A DNA stretch of 64,000 nucleotides from Paulinella micropora (taxonomy: Eukaryota > Cercozoa > Imbricatea > Euglyphida). Positions 1 through 53,842 of this stretch are shown here, one piece after another (the stretch's first letter is position 1; every line of letters starts with the position of its first letter). The notes beneath the pieces were generated by a model that searched no databases, was not told the origin of the DNA, and saw only the letters and a program-made list of their open reading frames with translations. A program made the position numbers and the translations under genes. Location of the stretch: the NCBI GenBank assembly GCA_009731375.1, contig BJOX01000108.1:139769-203768 (forward strand). Direction: 5' to 3'.

Positions 1-780
1 CCCCCCCCCCCCCCCCCCCCCCTCCTTCCTTCCCAAGATTGCTTTTCCTCTCATTCTCACATGCACAACTTTTGCATTTTGGCACTACTTTGTCATTACA
101 TTCGAAATTCATAAGTTCAACTATATCCCTAAAAAAGTAAGCTTGCGAAAACACAAAAGAATCAGCCTCTACGCCCCTCTGACAACTCTTCGAACCTTGG
201 AGCGTTCTCCGCCTTTTATTTTGGCACTTTTTTGCCAAAACCTTCGTAAATTTCTATTTCAACTGGTTCACTACCTAGAGCGCGTCCCAAGGTTGTGAAA
301 ATAAAAAAAATCAGCCTCTCAACCTTCTGGCACAACTTTTGGAGACTTGGAGCATTCTCAGCCATTCATTTTGGTGCCGGCTGATTTGCTTCGGTACGTA
401 CAATTGCAGGGCTGGTGCTTCCCGGCGGCAGGGCCCGGACCCCCCCCCCCCCCCCCCCCCCCCCCGCCNNNNNNNNNNNNNNNNNNNNNNNNNNNNNNNN
501 NNNNNNNNNNNNNNNNNNNNNNNNNNNNNNNNNNNNNNNNNNNNNCCCCCCCCCCCCCCTTTCCACAGTCGACAGAGTACGTTCAATACAGGAGGTAACC
601 AGCATAAAACCTGCTGGCACAATTCTTAGAGCCTTGGAGCATTCTGAGCCATTCATCTTTGTCCCGGCTAATTTGCTTTGGGTACGTAGAATTACGGGGC
701 TGGGGTTCCCGGGGAAAGGCCCGGACCACCCCCCCTACTTTCTCCGTCGACAGGGTACGTCTTGCCCGAGGTACCGGCAA
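1..780. repeat. Left-edge poly-C, gap and diverged repeat pair
   Basis: The window opens with a C run (1-22). A stretch at about 330-440 (ending GGGCCCGGACC before a C run) is repeated in diverged form at about 605-730. The gap 469-545 is bounded by C runs on both sides. No coding sequence is supported: the open frames here are proline or glycine runs spanning the gap. Confidence 0.6.
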
Positions 781-1330
781 GTACTCCCAAAAAAGGAATT
801 TTGGCATTCAGAGAATTCCCTAACGCAAATATTTGCATGAATTCCAAACAAACTATGTCAGCATCAACATCGAGTCTGGGGCTAGCCACTCTGCCTATGT
901 AAGCTCCCAACTCCTCGTGATTTCCACACCATGATTTATTCCGATAGGGGTGCAGAACTGAGGTGAAAAAAACAAGGAATTTTGGCATTCAGGACACTTC
1001 CTAACGCAAATATTTGCGTGAATTCCAAAAAAATCATATCAGCATCAACATCGAGTCTGGGGCTATCCACCCTGTCAATATGAGCTCCCAACTCCTCCTG
1101 GTTACCACAAACCATGATTACTTCCGACGGGGTTGCAGAAAATAGGCTAAAAAAAACAAGGAATTTTGGCATTCAGGACACTCCCCGAACGCAAATGATT
1201 GCGTGAGTTCCAAAAAAATTATACCAGCATCAACGTCGACTCTGAGGCTAGCCACCCTGCAAATATGAGCTCCAACTCCTCCTCGTTCCCACAAACCATG
1301 ACTTATTCCGACAGGGGTGCGGAAATGGTG
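781..1330. repeat. 182-bp tandem repeat, three units
   Basis: GAATTTTGGCATTCAG recurs at about 796, 977 and 1161, giving a period of 181-184 bp with roughly 10-15% divergence by eye. On the minus strand the units contain an open stretch reading DVDADMIFLEFTQIFA. This could be a shadow of the missing peptidase exon that should follow the LLLIHG exon at 1735, because an acidic residue is expected just after that HG. I found no acceptor in the right phase, so this is a suggestion only. Confidence 0.7.
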
Positions 1331-1499
1331 TGTGTGTGTGGGGGGGTCACAATTCCCATTTCTCTCCCTCCCCCCAAAGCCCCCACCCCGTACTCCCAAC
1401 ACCTTTCAGGGATACTAGCTATGATGATGACAACAGACAACAAACAAACAAACACAAAAATAACACAAAAATACACCAAAAAAGAACACGCACAGACAC

Positions 1500-1730
1500 A
1501 CATACAAAAAGAAAGAAAGAAAGAAAGCAAGAAAGAAAGAAAGAAATAAAAGAAAAGAAAAGAAAAGAAACGAAAAGAAAAGAAAAGAAAAGAAAAGAAG
1601 AAGAAGAAGAAGAAGAAGAAGAAGAAAAAGAAAAAGAAAAAGAAAAAGCAAAGCAAAGAAAAGAAAAGAAAAGAAAAGAAAAGAAAACAAAAGAAAACAA
1701 AAGAAAAGAAAGCAAAGAACAGAAACAACT
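1500..1730. repeat. GAAA/GAA purine tract
   Basis: This is a nearly pure A/G stretch in (GAAA)n and (GAA)n on the plus strand. It lies just beyond the 3' edge of the last placed peptidase exon. Confidence 0.9.
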
Positions 1731-1734
1731 AGAC

Positions 1735-30112
<28,378 letters not shown>

Positions 30113-30122
30113 TAACAAAAAT

Positions 30123-30163
<41 letters not shown>

Positions 30164-30172
30164 GAGATAGAG

Positions 30173-30212
<40 letters not shown>

Positions 30213-30222
30213 CTTCCCAGAC

Positions 30223-30269
<47 letters not shown>

Positions 30270-30279
30270 TAGATAGACG

Positions 30280-30348
<69 letters not shown>

Positions 30349-30392
30349 GTTTGGTCTATCAGCTCTGCATATCCGAAGACGTAGGCATCCAT

Positions 30393-30488
<96 letters not shown>

Positions 30489-30509
30489 CTATTAGATAAA
30501 TAGATAGAT
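30113..30509. repeat. GATA arrays with a short unique island
   Basis: (GATA)n throughout. The island at 30352-30392 reads [13 protein letters not shown] on the minus strand but lacks a convincing donor, so I do not call it an exon. Confidence 0.8.
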
Positions 30510-30669
30510 ATATGAGATGTCGCAAAGGAATGTAGTCCTTGCAAAGGAACGCAGTTTCACATCAAACAATAATTTGTGTACTGTGCATGTGTCCGGGATG
30601 GGAATCACGGGTAGACTGTGTTCTGGAAAAAGAAGAGGAGGAAGGACGTTGAAGAAAAAGGCAATCTAG
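30510..30669 (-). mobile_element. Copy of the CTAT-tailed retroelement 3' end, cut by a gap
   Basis: Reverse-oriented copy of the element at 4300-4790, running into the gap 30670-31653. Adjacent GATA repeats form its tail. Confidence 0.6.
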
Positions 30670-31672
30670 NNNNNNNNNNNNNNNNNNNNNNNNNNNNNNN
30701 NNNNNNNNNNNNNNNNNNNNNNNNNNNNNNNNNNNNNNNNNNNNNNNNNNNNNNNNNNNNNNNNNNNNNNNNNNNNNNNNNNNNNNNNNNNNNNNNNNNN
30801 NNNNNNNNNNNNNNNNNNNNNNNNNNNNNNNNNNNNNNNNNNNNNNNNNNNNNNNNNNNNNNNNNNNNNNNNNNNNNNNNNNNNNNNNNNNNNNNNNNNN
30901 NNNNNNNNNNNNNNNNNNNNNNNNNNNNNNNNNNNNNNNNNNNNNNNNNNNNNNNNNNNNNNNNNNNNNNNNNNNNNNNNNNNNNNNNNNNNNNNNNNNN
31001 NNNNNNNNNNNNNNNNNNNNNNNNNNNNNNNNNNNNNNNNNNNNNNNNNNNNNNNNNNNNNNNNNNNNNNNNNNNNNNNNNNNNNNNNNNNNNNNNNNNN
31101 NNNNNNNNNNNNNNNNNNNNNNNNNNNNNNNNNNNNNNNNNNNNNNNNNNNNNNNNNNNNNNNNNNNNNNNNNNNNNNNNNNNNNNNNNNNNNNNNNNNN
31201 NNNNNNNNNNNNNNNNNNNNNNNNNNNNNNNNNNNNNNNNNNNNNNNNNNNNNNNNNNNNNNNNNNNNNNNNNNNNNNNNNNNNNNNNNNNNNNNNNNNN
31301 NNNNNNNNNNNNNNNNNNNNNNNNNNNNNNNNNNNNNNNNNNNNNNNNNNNNNNNNNNNNNNNNNNNNNNNNNNNNNNNNNNNNNNNNNNNNNNNNNNNN
31401 NNNNNNNNNNNNNNNNNNNNNNNNNNNNNNNNNNNNNNNNNNNNNNNNNNNNNNNNNNNNNNNNNNNNNNNNNNNNNNNNNNNNNNNNNNNNNNNNNNNN
31501 NNNNNNNNNNNNNNNNNNNNNNNNNNNNNNNNNNNNNNNNNNNNNNNNNNNNNNNNNNNNNNNNNNNNNNNNNNNNNNNNNNNNNNNNNNNNNNNNNNNN
31601 NNNNNNNNNNNNNNNNNNNNNNNNNNNNNNNNNNNNNNNNNNNNNNNNNNNNNGGGGGGGGGGGGGGGGGGG
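30670..31672. other. 984-N gap ending in a G run
   Basis: The largest gap in the window (30670-31653), followed by about 20 G and (GA)n. Its content is unknown. Confidence 0.95.
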
Positions 31673-31675
31673 GTG

Positions 31676-31707
<32 letters not shown>

Positions 31708-31824
31708 GCAACCCGTATCGTTCTCAGGGCTAGCAATGTACACTATTCCCACAAAGGCGTGGTCACCTCGATAGCTGGAAAACGCCCTAACAGCGAGAAC
31801 AAGGAGACAAAGGAAAAATTATTA

Positions 31825-31858
31825 TTATTAAAAAATAATAATAATAAAAATAAATGAA

Positions 31859-31949
<91 letters not shown>

Positions 31950-32628
31950 ATATATATATTTTTTTAAGGAGGAGGAGGAGGAGGAGGAGGAGGAGGAGGA
32001 GGAGGAGAAGGAGGAGGAGGAGGAATGGGAGGAGGAGAAGAAGAAGAAGGAGGAGGAGGAGGAGGAGAAGACGAAGAAGAAGAAGGAGAAGAAGAAGAAG
32101 AAGAAGAAGAAGAAGAAGAAGAAGAAGAAGAAGAAGAAGAAGAAGGAGAAGGAGAAGGAGAAGAAGAAGAAGAAGAAGAAGAAGAAGAAGAAGAAGGAGA
32201 AGGAGAAGGAGAAGGAGAAGGAGAAGGAGAAGGAGAACGAGAAGGAGAACGAGAACGAGAAGGAGAAGGAGAAGGAGAAGAAGGAGAAGGAGAAGGAGAA
32301 GAAGAAGGAGGAGGAGGAGGAGGAGGAGAAGGAGAAGGAGAAGGAGGAGAAGAAAGAGAAGGAGAAGAAAGAGAAGGAGAAGGAGAAGGAGAAGGAGAAG
32401 AAGAAGGAGAAGAAGAAGAAGGAGAAGGAGAAGGAGAAGGAGAAGAAGGAGAAGGAGAGGGAGAGGGAGAAGGAGAAGGAGAAGGAGAAGAAGGAGAATG
32501 AGAAGGAGAAGGAGAAGAAAGAGAAGGAGAAGGAGAAGGAGAAGGAGAAGGAGAAGAAGGAGAAGGAGAAGAAGGAGAAGGAGAAGAAGGAAGAAGAAGA
32601 AGAAGAAGAAGAAGAAGAAGAAGAAGAA

Positions 32629-32684
<56 letters not shown>

Positions 32685-32830
32685 AGAAGAAGAAGAAGAA
32701 GGGGGGAAAAAAGGAAAGAAAAGAAAAGAAAAGAAAAGAAATGAAATGAAAAGAAAAGAAAAAGAAAAGAACAAAAATAAAAGAGAGGAAAAGAGAAAAA
32801 GAAAAGAAAAGAAAAGAAAAGAAGAGAAAG
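31825..32830. repeat. AAAT array and 860-bp GAA/GGA purine tract
   Basis: (AAAT)n at 31850-31955, then almost exclusively A and G from 31968 to about 32830 in GGA, GAA, GGAGAA and GAAAA blocks. The poly-Glu/Lys and poly-Ser/Phe open frames across it are artefacts of composition. Confidence 0.95.
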
Positions 32831-32918
32831 AAATATACATATATATATGTATATATGTATATATGTATATATATCTATATATATCTATATATATATATAT
32901 AATGCCGAACGTTGAGCT

Positions 32919-32954
<36 letters not shown>

Positions 32955-33001
32955 CCTTTTTTTTTTTTTTTTGGTTTTTTTNNNNNNNNNNGTGAAACGC
33001 T
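32919..33001. other. T run interrupted by a 10-N gap
   Basis: About 60 T with a few C and G, gap 32982-32991, then unique sequence. Confidence 0.85.
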
Positions 33002-33147
33002 CTTGTTCTGGGCTTTTTTTAATGATAGCTTTTAGCGTTGTCCTACCATGAACATTGATGGAGAATGATTAGGCTAACGTTGGATTGTTTTTGTTTCTTG
33101 TATATCAAACGCCACACTCGAAATTCCCGGTAAGTTTACCATATTTT

Positions 33148-33292
33148 TATCCGTCACCTCCACAAAATGTGGTCAGATTACCGATAAAACTACATATGCG
33201 GCGCGCCAAATTTGACGAGTTAAGCGGGCTCGCCGGCCCGGCTCGCCCGCAAAACACGTCAAATTTGTGGCTAACCGCATAATATACTATTG
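33148..33292. mobile_element. Foldback element copy
   Basis: Close relative of 42713-42856: CCGTCACCTCCACAAAATG ... GCGGCGCGCCAAATTTGACG ... CACGTCAAATTTGTGG ... CGCATAATATACTATTG. The two inverted arms face each other across a GC-rich centre. Confidence 0.75.
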
Positions 33293-33369
33293 CTGAATGG
33301 GCCAGAACAGGAGAACCGCAAGAAAACTTTTTCGCAAGAAAAAGAAGAAACATTTTCGCATATGATAGT

Positions 33370-33416
33370 TATGATAGAAAAGGGGCGGGGGAGAGAGTGG
33401 GAGAGAGGGAGAGGGA

Positions 33417-33494
<78 letters not shown>

Positions 33495-33516
33495 CACACA
33501 CACACANNNNNNNNNN

Positions 33517-33575
<59 letters not shown>

Positions 33576-33601
33576 TAGAGAGATAGATAGATAGGTAGGT
33601 T

Positions 33602-33675
<74 letters not shown>

Positions 33676-33755
33676 CCAGAAGTCAGGGTAGACGGGATTC
33701 TGAACCAGATTTTCTATTGGTCCTATGTATGTACGCATGTATGTATGTATGTATG

Positions 33756-33824
<69 letters not shown>

Positions 33825-33833
33825 GGATAGATG

Positions 33834-33881
<48 letters not shown>

Positions 33882-33885
33882 TAGA
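33370..33885. repeat. GA and GATA arrays with a 10-N gap
   Basis: (GA)n, gap 33507-33516, (GA)n, (GATA)n, about 60 bp unique (33675-33730), then (GATA)n. Confidence 0.92.
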
Positions 33886-33929
33886 CAGCTTTTATGGAGC
33901 TCTTGATCGCCTATTTCTCAAAGCGGTAC

Positions 33930-34004
33930 ATACGTAACATACATACAAAATACATACATACATACACATACATACATACATACATACATATATACATACA
34001 TACA

Positions 34005-34035
<31 letters not shown>

Positions 34036-34235
34036 GTGTACATACATACACACATACATACATACATACATTACATACATACATGCATACATACATACAC
34101 ATACACACATACATACATACATACATACATACATACATACATACATACATACATACATTCATACATTCATACATACATACATACATACATATACATACAT
34201 ATACATACACACATACATACATACATACATACATA
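33930..34235. repeat. CATA array
   Basis: (CATA)n with scattered CACA and CATT variants. Confidence 0.95.
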
Positions 34236-34380
34236 GGCCGTGGCCACGGAATGCGGCCCGTGGCGGCCAGTGGCCCCCCCAAACCCGCGCACGCCAAGAA
34301 CGTGGGCGAATCTTGGTCGAACTGCGCCCGCACGCAGCTGTACACCGTCCCCCCGCCGCCGGCCGCATTCCGTGGCCATA
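34236..34380. other. GC-rich island bounded by an 18-bp inverted repeat
   Basis: TGGCCACGGAATGCGGCC at the left end faces GGCCGCATTCCGTGGCCA at the right end, enclosing about 100 bp of high-GC sequence between two CATA arrays. It is open in more than one frame. The minus strand includes [19 protein letters not shown], which looks protein-like, but I see no paired splice sites. It may be an exon remnant or a foldback insertion. Confidence 0.5.
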
Positions 34381-34600
34381 CATACATACATACATACATA
34401 CATACATACATACATACATACATACATACATGCATGCAATGCATGCCATGCCATGCCATGCCATGCCATACCATGCCATACCATGCCATACCATGCCATG
34501 CCATGCCATGCCATGCCATGCCATGCCATGTCATGCCATGCATGCATGCATACATACATACACACATACACACATACATACATACATACATATACATACA

Positions 34601-34632
<32 letters not shown>

Positions 34633-34693
34633 CATACATACATACATACATACATACCTACCTACCTACCAACCTACCTACCTATCCACCTAC

Positions 34694-34775
<82 letters not shown>

Positions 34776-34829
34776 CACCGTGTTGAGAAAAAAGACGAGG
34801 ATGAGCATCGCCGGACCTATCTATACAGA

Positions 34830-34860
<31 letters not shown>

Positions 34861-34915
34861 TGTATGTATGGATGGATGGATGGATGGATGGAAGGATGGA
34901 TGGGTGGATGGATGG

Positions 34916-34952
<37 letters not shown>

Positions 34953-34993
34953 ATATGTGTATGTATGTATGTATGTATGTATGTATGTATGTA

Positions 34994-35024
<31 letters not shown>

Positions 35025-35033
35025 ATGTATGTA

Positions 35034-35066
<33 letters not shown>

Positions 35067-35145
35067 ATGTATGTATGTACGTATGTATGTATGTATATAT
35101 GCATGTATGTATGCATGTATGTATGCATGCATGTATGTATGTATG
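34381..35145. repeat. CATA, GCCAT, CTAT, TATG and GGAT arrays
   Basis: (CATA)n, (GCCAT)n at 34443-34540, (CATA)n, (CTAT)n 34690-34765, about 60 bp unique, then (TATG)n and (GGAT)n to 35145. Confidence 0.94.
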
Positions 35146-35470
35146 TAAAGTATAGTACATTACATTCAATCGTGTACATGCATTTACATGGTTGCATGAA
35201 GATATAAGAAACATAAGGTCGGGTGAAAAATTTCGGCCACCTCACCTTTCGGCCAACCGTAAATACGGGGAATTATGGCCAAACTTTTATATGTGATAAC
35301 AAATGTACCGTACTTACCGGCTGGGCGAAATTCTTCACAACTTTGAATAACAAATGTACGGTTATTACGGGATAATTTGTTCTGGCCAATTTTTCACTCT
35401 TCCTTACACATACCTAGCACTGAGATGGTAGCCCCAGGGCCCGAACGAGATGAAACAAGCTGACCGTACA
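35146..35470. other. Unique stretch, no gene seen
   Basis: About 320 bp including a repeated GCCAA/CGGCCA and ACAAATGTACGG motif. No open frame or splice-bounded exon is supported. Confidence 0.5.
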
Positions 35471-35474
35471 TATA

Positions 35475-36066
35475 CAATACATATATATATATGTATATAT
35501 ATGTATATATATTATATATATTTATATTTATATTTATATTTATATTTATATTTATATTTATACTTATACTTATACTATATACTTATACTATATACTTATA
35601 CTTATATTTATACTTATACTTATACTTATACTTATACTTATACTTATACTTATACTTATACTTATACTTATACTTATACTTGTATACTTATATACTTATA
35701 TACTTATATACTTATATACTTATATACTTATACTTATACTTATACTTATACTTTTACTTTTACTTTTACTTTTACTTTTACTTATACTTTTACTTATACT
35801 TTTACTTATACTTATACTTGTACTTATACTTGTACTTATACTTATACTTATACTTATACTTATACGTATACTTATACTTGTTGTATTTGTACGTGTACTT
35901 GTACTTGTACTTACAACATATATGTATATATATATATACATGTATATATATATATATTTCATATATGTCATATATGTCATATATATATGTATATATATAT
36001 GTATATATAATATTCATATATATATATATACATATGTGTATATATACATATATATATGTATATATG

Positions 36067-36115
<49 letters not shown>
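35475..36115. repeat. TTATAC hexanucleotide and TA arrays
   Basis: (TATTTA)n, (TTATAC)n, (TTTTAC)n and (TTGTAC)n grading into (TA)n, then (GA)n. Confidence 0.94.
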
Positions 36116-36119
<4 letters not shown>

Positions 36120-36201
36120 GCTACTGCTGCTGCTGTTGTTGTTGTTCTTGCCCTTATTGTGGTTGCTCTTGTGGTTGTTTATGTTGTGTTGTTTTGCACA
36201 C

Positions 36202-37292
<1,091 letters not shown>

Positions 37293-37464
37293 AAAATGCA
37301 TTCTACACGCCCCAAAATTTTGGGCTTCGGGTGTATGTATGTATGTATGTATGTATGTATGTATGCATGCATGTATGCATGTATGTATGTATGTATGTAT
37401 GTATTTATGTATGTATGCATGTATGCATGTATGTATGTATGTATGTATGTATGTATGTATGTAC

Positions 37465-37531
37465 GAGAGCCACCCCAGACCAGTCAAAACCGACCTGGGG
37501 TGGGTCTGCCTCGTATCCGAAGCTCGAGTTT
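37465..37531 (-). CDS. Unassigned exon NSSFGYEADPPQVGFDWSG
   Basis: The acceptor is ACTTAG and the donor GTACAT, with 1 nt + 22 codons, ending in phase 0. The text looks like real protein but matches nothing I can name. It does not join in phase to the exon upstream at 37626-37697. Confidence 0.45.
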
Positions 37532-37625
37532 CTAAGTGTGTAGAATAAGCTGAAAAAACCAAGAAGCATCAACGAATGGAAAGGGAGAAAAAGAATGAAC
37601 TGCTGGTAAGTGTTCCCTTGTATAC

Positions 37626-37857
37626 CTGAGAGTAGAAATTGAGCTTCGTGGTGGCGCCACCACCGGCAGGCCAAAACAGGCGACAGGTGCGAAAAAGCTT
37701 AGTTGATTTATTTTCGCCCGAATTTCACGGAAGTTACAGTCAAGTTTTGAACAAATTTCTAGTTTTTTTTTTTGCTATTGCGTACCTGCGAGTAGAATTT
37801 CAGCTTCGGGGTGGCACCAACACCGGCGGGCCAAAAGAGGTGACAGGTGCGAGAAAG
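37626..37857 (-). CDS. Duplicated unassigned exon (37626-37697 and 37786-37857)
   Basis: Two 72-bp copies 160 bp apart read LFWPAGGGATTKLNFYSQ and LFWPAGVGATPKLKFYSQ on the minus strand. Each is followed by a GT donor (GTATAC, GTACGC). From the LFW codon on, five of eight differences are synonymous in this frame and almost none in the other two, which supports coding. The downstream copy has an AAG acceptor in phase 0. The upstream copy reads GCG there and lacks it. Confidence 0.45.
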
Positions 37858-38019
37858 CGCAGGCAGGGCTGTCAGGCCAATCAAAATGTTTCCACAAACA
37901 TAAGAGAAAGAATAGAAGAAACAGAAAGCTCAGACAGGTGCTATCTGCCATGCCAGTACAACATATTTTTTCAAAAACATTATTGACGAGGAATAGAAAA
38001 AAAAAATAGATTAACTAAC

Positions 38020-38068
38020 CTTGATGTGTGGGGTTGGCGCCGGTGCTAGGTCCGCACGAGAACCATAC
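38020..38068 (-). CDS. Unassigned exon YGSRADLAPAPTPHIK
   Basis: The acceptor is CTATATAG and the donor GTTAGT, with 1 nt + 16 codons, ending in phase 0, which matches the phase of exon 37626-37697. Protein family unknown. Confidence 0.45.
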
Positions 38069-38462
38069 CTATATAGATACAATCTTTTATATAATACATA
38101 TCTATGCGTGTGTTGTGTGAAAAATGCCCCCCCGCCCCCCCAACCCCGCCTCCTCGGCGCCCATCCTGCCAAAATAGTCAAAATATGGAGAAAAAATGCA
38201 CATAACGCGGGTCAATTTTCCGCCCCCGGAGGAAAGAACAAGACGTGTATCGTCGTACTGATGAAAGGATAGGAAAGGATGGGATAGGAAAGGAGAGGAC
38301 GGTGGCGATTGCGTAGGCTGGTCTGTGCGAATACACGTAGGTTTGAATTTGAACCTGCCAGCCCTCAAAAATGTTGACGAAAGTCTCCGAATTTTGTGTG
38401 TGCCTATTTTTGGGTTGGATTTCTTTCGAGCTCTGCTGTCATGCATTGAGAAATAGGCCAAG

Positions 38463-39105
<643 letters not shown>

Positions 39106-39130
39106 CTACCTCTGAGCCAGGTCGGCCCAC

Positions 39131-39234
39131 CTGGTGGCCGGTGGCCATGGCCAGGCCTGTCAGCGCCGTCCCGTCGTCCATTGAGAAATTCGTCAGCTGC
39201 ACAATGGTGCCCCAGCCCAGACACGAATCTAGCC
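39131..39234 (-). CDS. Unassigned exon WGTIVQLTNFSMDDGTALTG
   Basis: The acceptor is CGGCAG and the donor GTGGGC, with 2 nt + 34 codons ending AMATGHQ, phase 0. It is the most upstream of the unassigned minus-strand exons and lies between a CTA array and a TATG stretch. Protein family unknown. Confidence 0.45.
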
Positions 39235-39239
39235 CTGCC

Positions 39240-40827
39240 GTATGTGTGTATGTATGTAATTATACGTGTTATGTATGTAGATGTTCGTTACATATATATA
39301 CATATATCTGTAGGTGCATAGTTGTGAAGACCGAAGAGGTTGCTGACCCCGACAAGGGTCTCTGCGTACACAACGCGCTCGCACGCGTCACCACCCACAT
39401 TCAGCACATGACTAAACACAATAAAACGAAGCAAACACAAAACATGAATATGCAATGCAGAGCAGATAAAATGGTAGACACAGGCAGCAAAAACAAAACA
39501 AAAAGCAAAACAAACAACAAAACAAAAACAAAAAAACAAAACAAAACAAAAGGCGGGAGTGTAGCTCCGGGAATCAGCGCAGATTTGGAAAAAAAAAAAC
39601 TTCTTTCCTTGGCCTGCACAATATAAAAATACGTTTAGGGTTCAAAATTCTCAGTACGACGAACAAAACTCCAAGGCTTTGATTTCAACAGATTCTTGTC
39701 TCTAGGACCTGTATGTTTATGTATACGTGTATATGTGCATATGCAAATGTTCATGGGTATGTAAGCAGGTATGTGTCCATGCTTTAGTGTACGGGGAGTA
39801 GGGATAGGTATGTATGTATAGAATGTTTTGCTGTATGCATACATCAACATGATTATGCTTACACGTACATCCATCATATACATTTATAATACAAACGCAT
39901 GCATGCACGTGTTGTGAATTTGAATCTGAATATGTTTCTGTTTGTATGTATGTACATAAGTAAGTGCACGTTATACTTATTTGTATGTGTGCATGCAAAA
40001 ATCGGTGCGTACTGAAGCGCCCCACGGGTGGAGTGGCAAGTATTAAACAATGATGAATTAGCTGTGTATATGTGTGACAATATGAGCACATAGTCACGAA
40101 TGAAGTCGAAACATGGGTTTCAAACATCAGTACACTTGTGGATGCATAAAAATTTACATCGCGGAGAAATGAACGAGGAAGACTGATCAATGGAGTATCC
40201 AGTGAGTGACATCAAGCATATTACCCTCTCATCTCTGCGCGTATTGGAAAGGCGAAAAACGATTCCAACGAGGGAGAATCGTGAGAGTGGGCTGCAGTGA
40301 CTTGCATAGGCCCCAGGACCAGCAAATATGTCAGGGCTGACAGGATGGAATATCTGTCCAATATCATGGGATCAGTTTTCCAGCTAAATACGTCCCCTGG
40401 TCAAGTGCGAGTGTTTGTGCCTACTCCTGGAGCAATACCACTGAACTCTGAAGGCTGACAGAAAACAGGGAGAATTGTGTGACCAGTAGGGCCCTGACAG
40501 TGATGCAGACAAGAATTTCCAAAAATCATGGTGCCTTTTTTTTCGCAATTTGTTTTCTCCGTTATTTGCGGAGTTTCGCCTTTCTTTTTCCGTTCTAAAT
40601 GCACTTCCCACTTTGAAAGGTTAGGGTTGTTACACTTTGTGATTGTTGTCACCTTATAGATGTTGTTTGATCATACCCTCTACCTCATATTGTCGCATGT
40701 ATTCATGGTGTGGCAATATGTCTTTGCGTGTTTCTTCTGCTCCCAGCAAGTCACATTATTGCTCTCGCAACCTGCTATGTGATAGAAATGCTGCCCTGAA
40801 CCTGTGCTCCAACAAGTTGACAATCAG
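39240..40827. other. Unique DNA upstream of the carrier gene, no exon recognised
   Basis: About 1.6 kb with little repeat (some TATG-like words at 39720-40000 and an A-rich stretch at 39480-39550). Open frames here are short and unconvincing. It is the likely location of the carrier promoter and 5' UTR, but I see no defined element. Confidence 0.4.
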
Positions 40828-52993
<12,166 letters not shown>

Positions 52994-53488
52994 ACAAGCA
53001 CTCGGCCCGGCCGCGTCTGTTGCCTCAGTATTGCCTTTTTGTCCTTTTGTCCACCATATCGTATTCGTCGTTCCTCCTCTTTTTGTTCTTTTCTCCGTCT
53101 CCACACGATTCTTTTAACTCGCTATCCTCACCGTGTGGTCAGCCCTCCGCAGCAAAGAAAACGAACGACGAAATTGATGGAATAGAAACAGCAACCACAC
53201 TGCCAAAAAACAAATCGCAAGAACAGCAGCAGCAGCGACAACAACGCCTTCCATTCTGCCCCTGGCTTTTAGACTGGGACGATCTTTTTCAATGTCTGGT
53301 TATGTCATGTTGCCTACCGACTTACTTTTTGACTGGGAATGATTTTCCCTTGTGGTCATGTAATGTTGCCTATCTACAGCAGCCCAACCAGGAGACGGCA
53401 GGCAGAGAGATAGATGGGGGGGTGGAGAGAGAGAGATAGAGAGATAGAGAGAGAGAGAGAGGGGGGGGGGGGGGGGGGGGGGGGGGGA
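52994..53488. other. Carrier 3' flank, then GA/G run
   Basis: About 400 bp of unique sequence, probably 3' UTR or flank, ending in (GA)n and about 27 G before the 300-N gap (53489-53788). No polyadenylation signal of the AATAAA type is evident within 53000-53400. Confidence 0.45.
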
Positions 53489-53788
53489 NNNNNNNNNNNN
53501 NNNNNNNNNNNNNNNNNNNNNNNNNNNNNNNNNNNNNNNNNNNNNNNNNNNNNNNNNNNNNNNNNNNNNNNNNNNNNNNNNNNNNNNNNNNNNNNNNNNN
53601 NNNNNNNNNNNNNNNNNNNNNNNNNNNNNNNNNNNNNNNNNNNNNNNNNNNNNNNNNNNNNNNNNNNNNNNNNNNNNNNNNNNNNNNNNNNNNNNNNNNN
53701 NNNNNNNNNNNNNNNNNNNNNNNNNNNNNNNNNNNNNNNNNNNNNNNNNNNNNNNNNNNNNNNNNNNNNNNNNNNNNNNNNNNNNNNN

Positions 53789-53842
<54 letters not shown>

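Noticed and set aside
34240-35207. Plus-strand coding frame of about 300-437 codons through the GC-rich island
   Set aside because: More than 80% of it is CATA, CTAT, TATG and GGAT repeats. Only the 145-bp island could be coding, and it lacks paired splice sites.
39141-39626. Plus-strand open frame of 161 codons
   Set aside because: It overlaps the splice-bounded minus-strand exon 39131-39234 and then runs through low-complexity K/T/N sequence. No splice or family support.
53020-53439. Protein of 139 residues downstream of the carrier stop
   Set aside because: Low-complexity Ser/Pro/Gln text with no family features. It starts 27 nt after the carrier stop codon and runs into a GA array, so it is better explained as 3' UTR.
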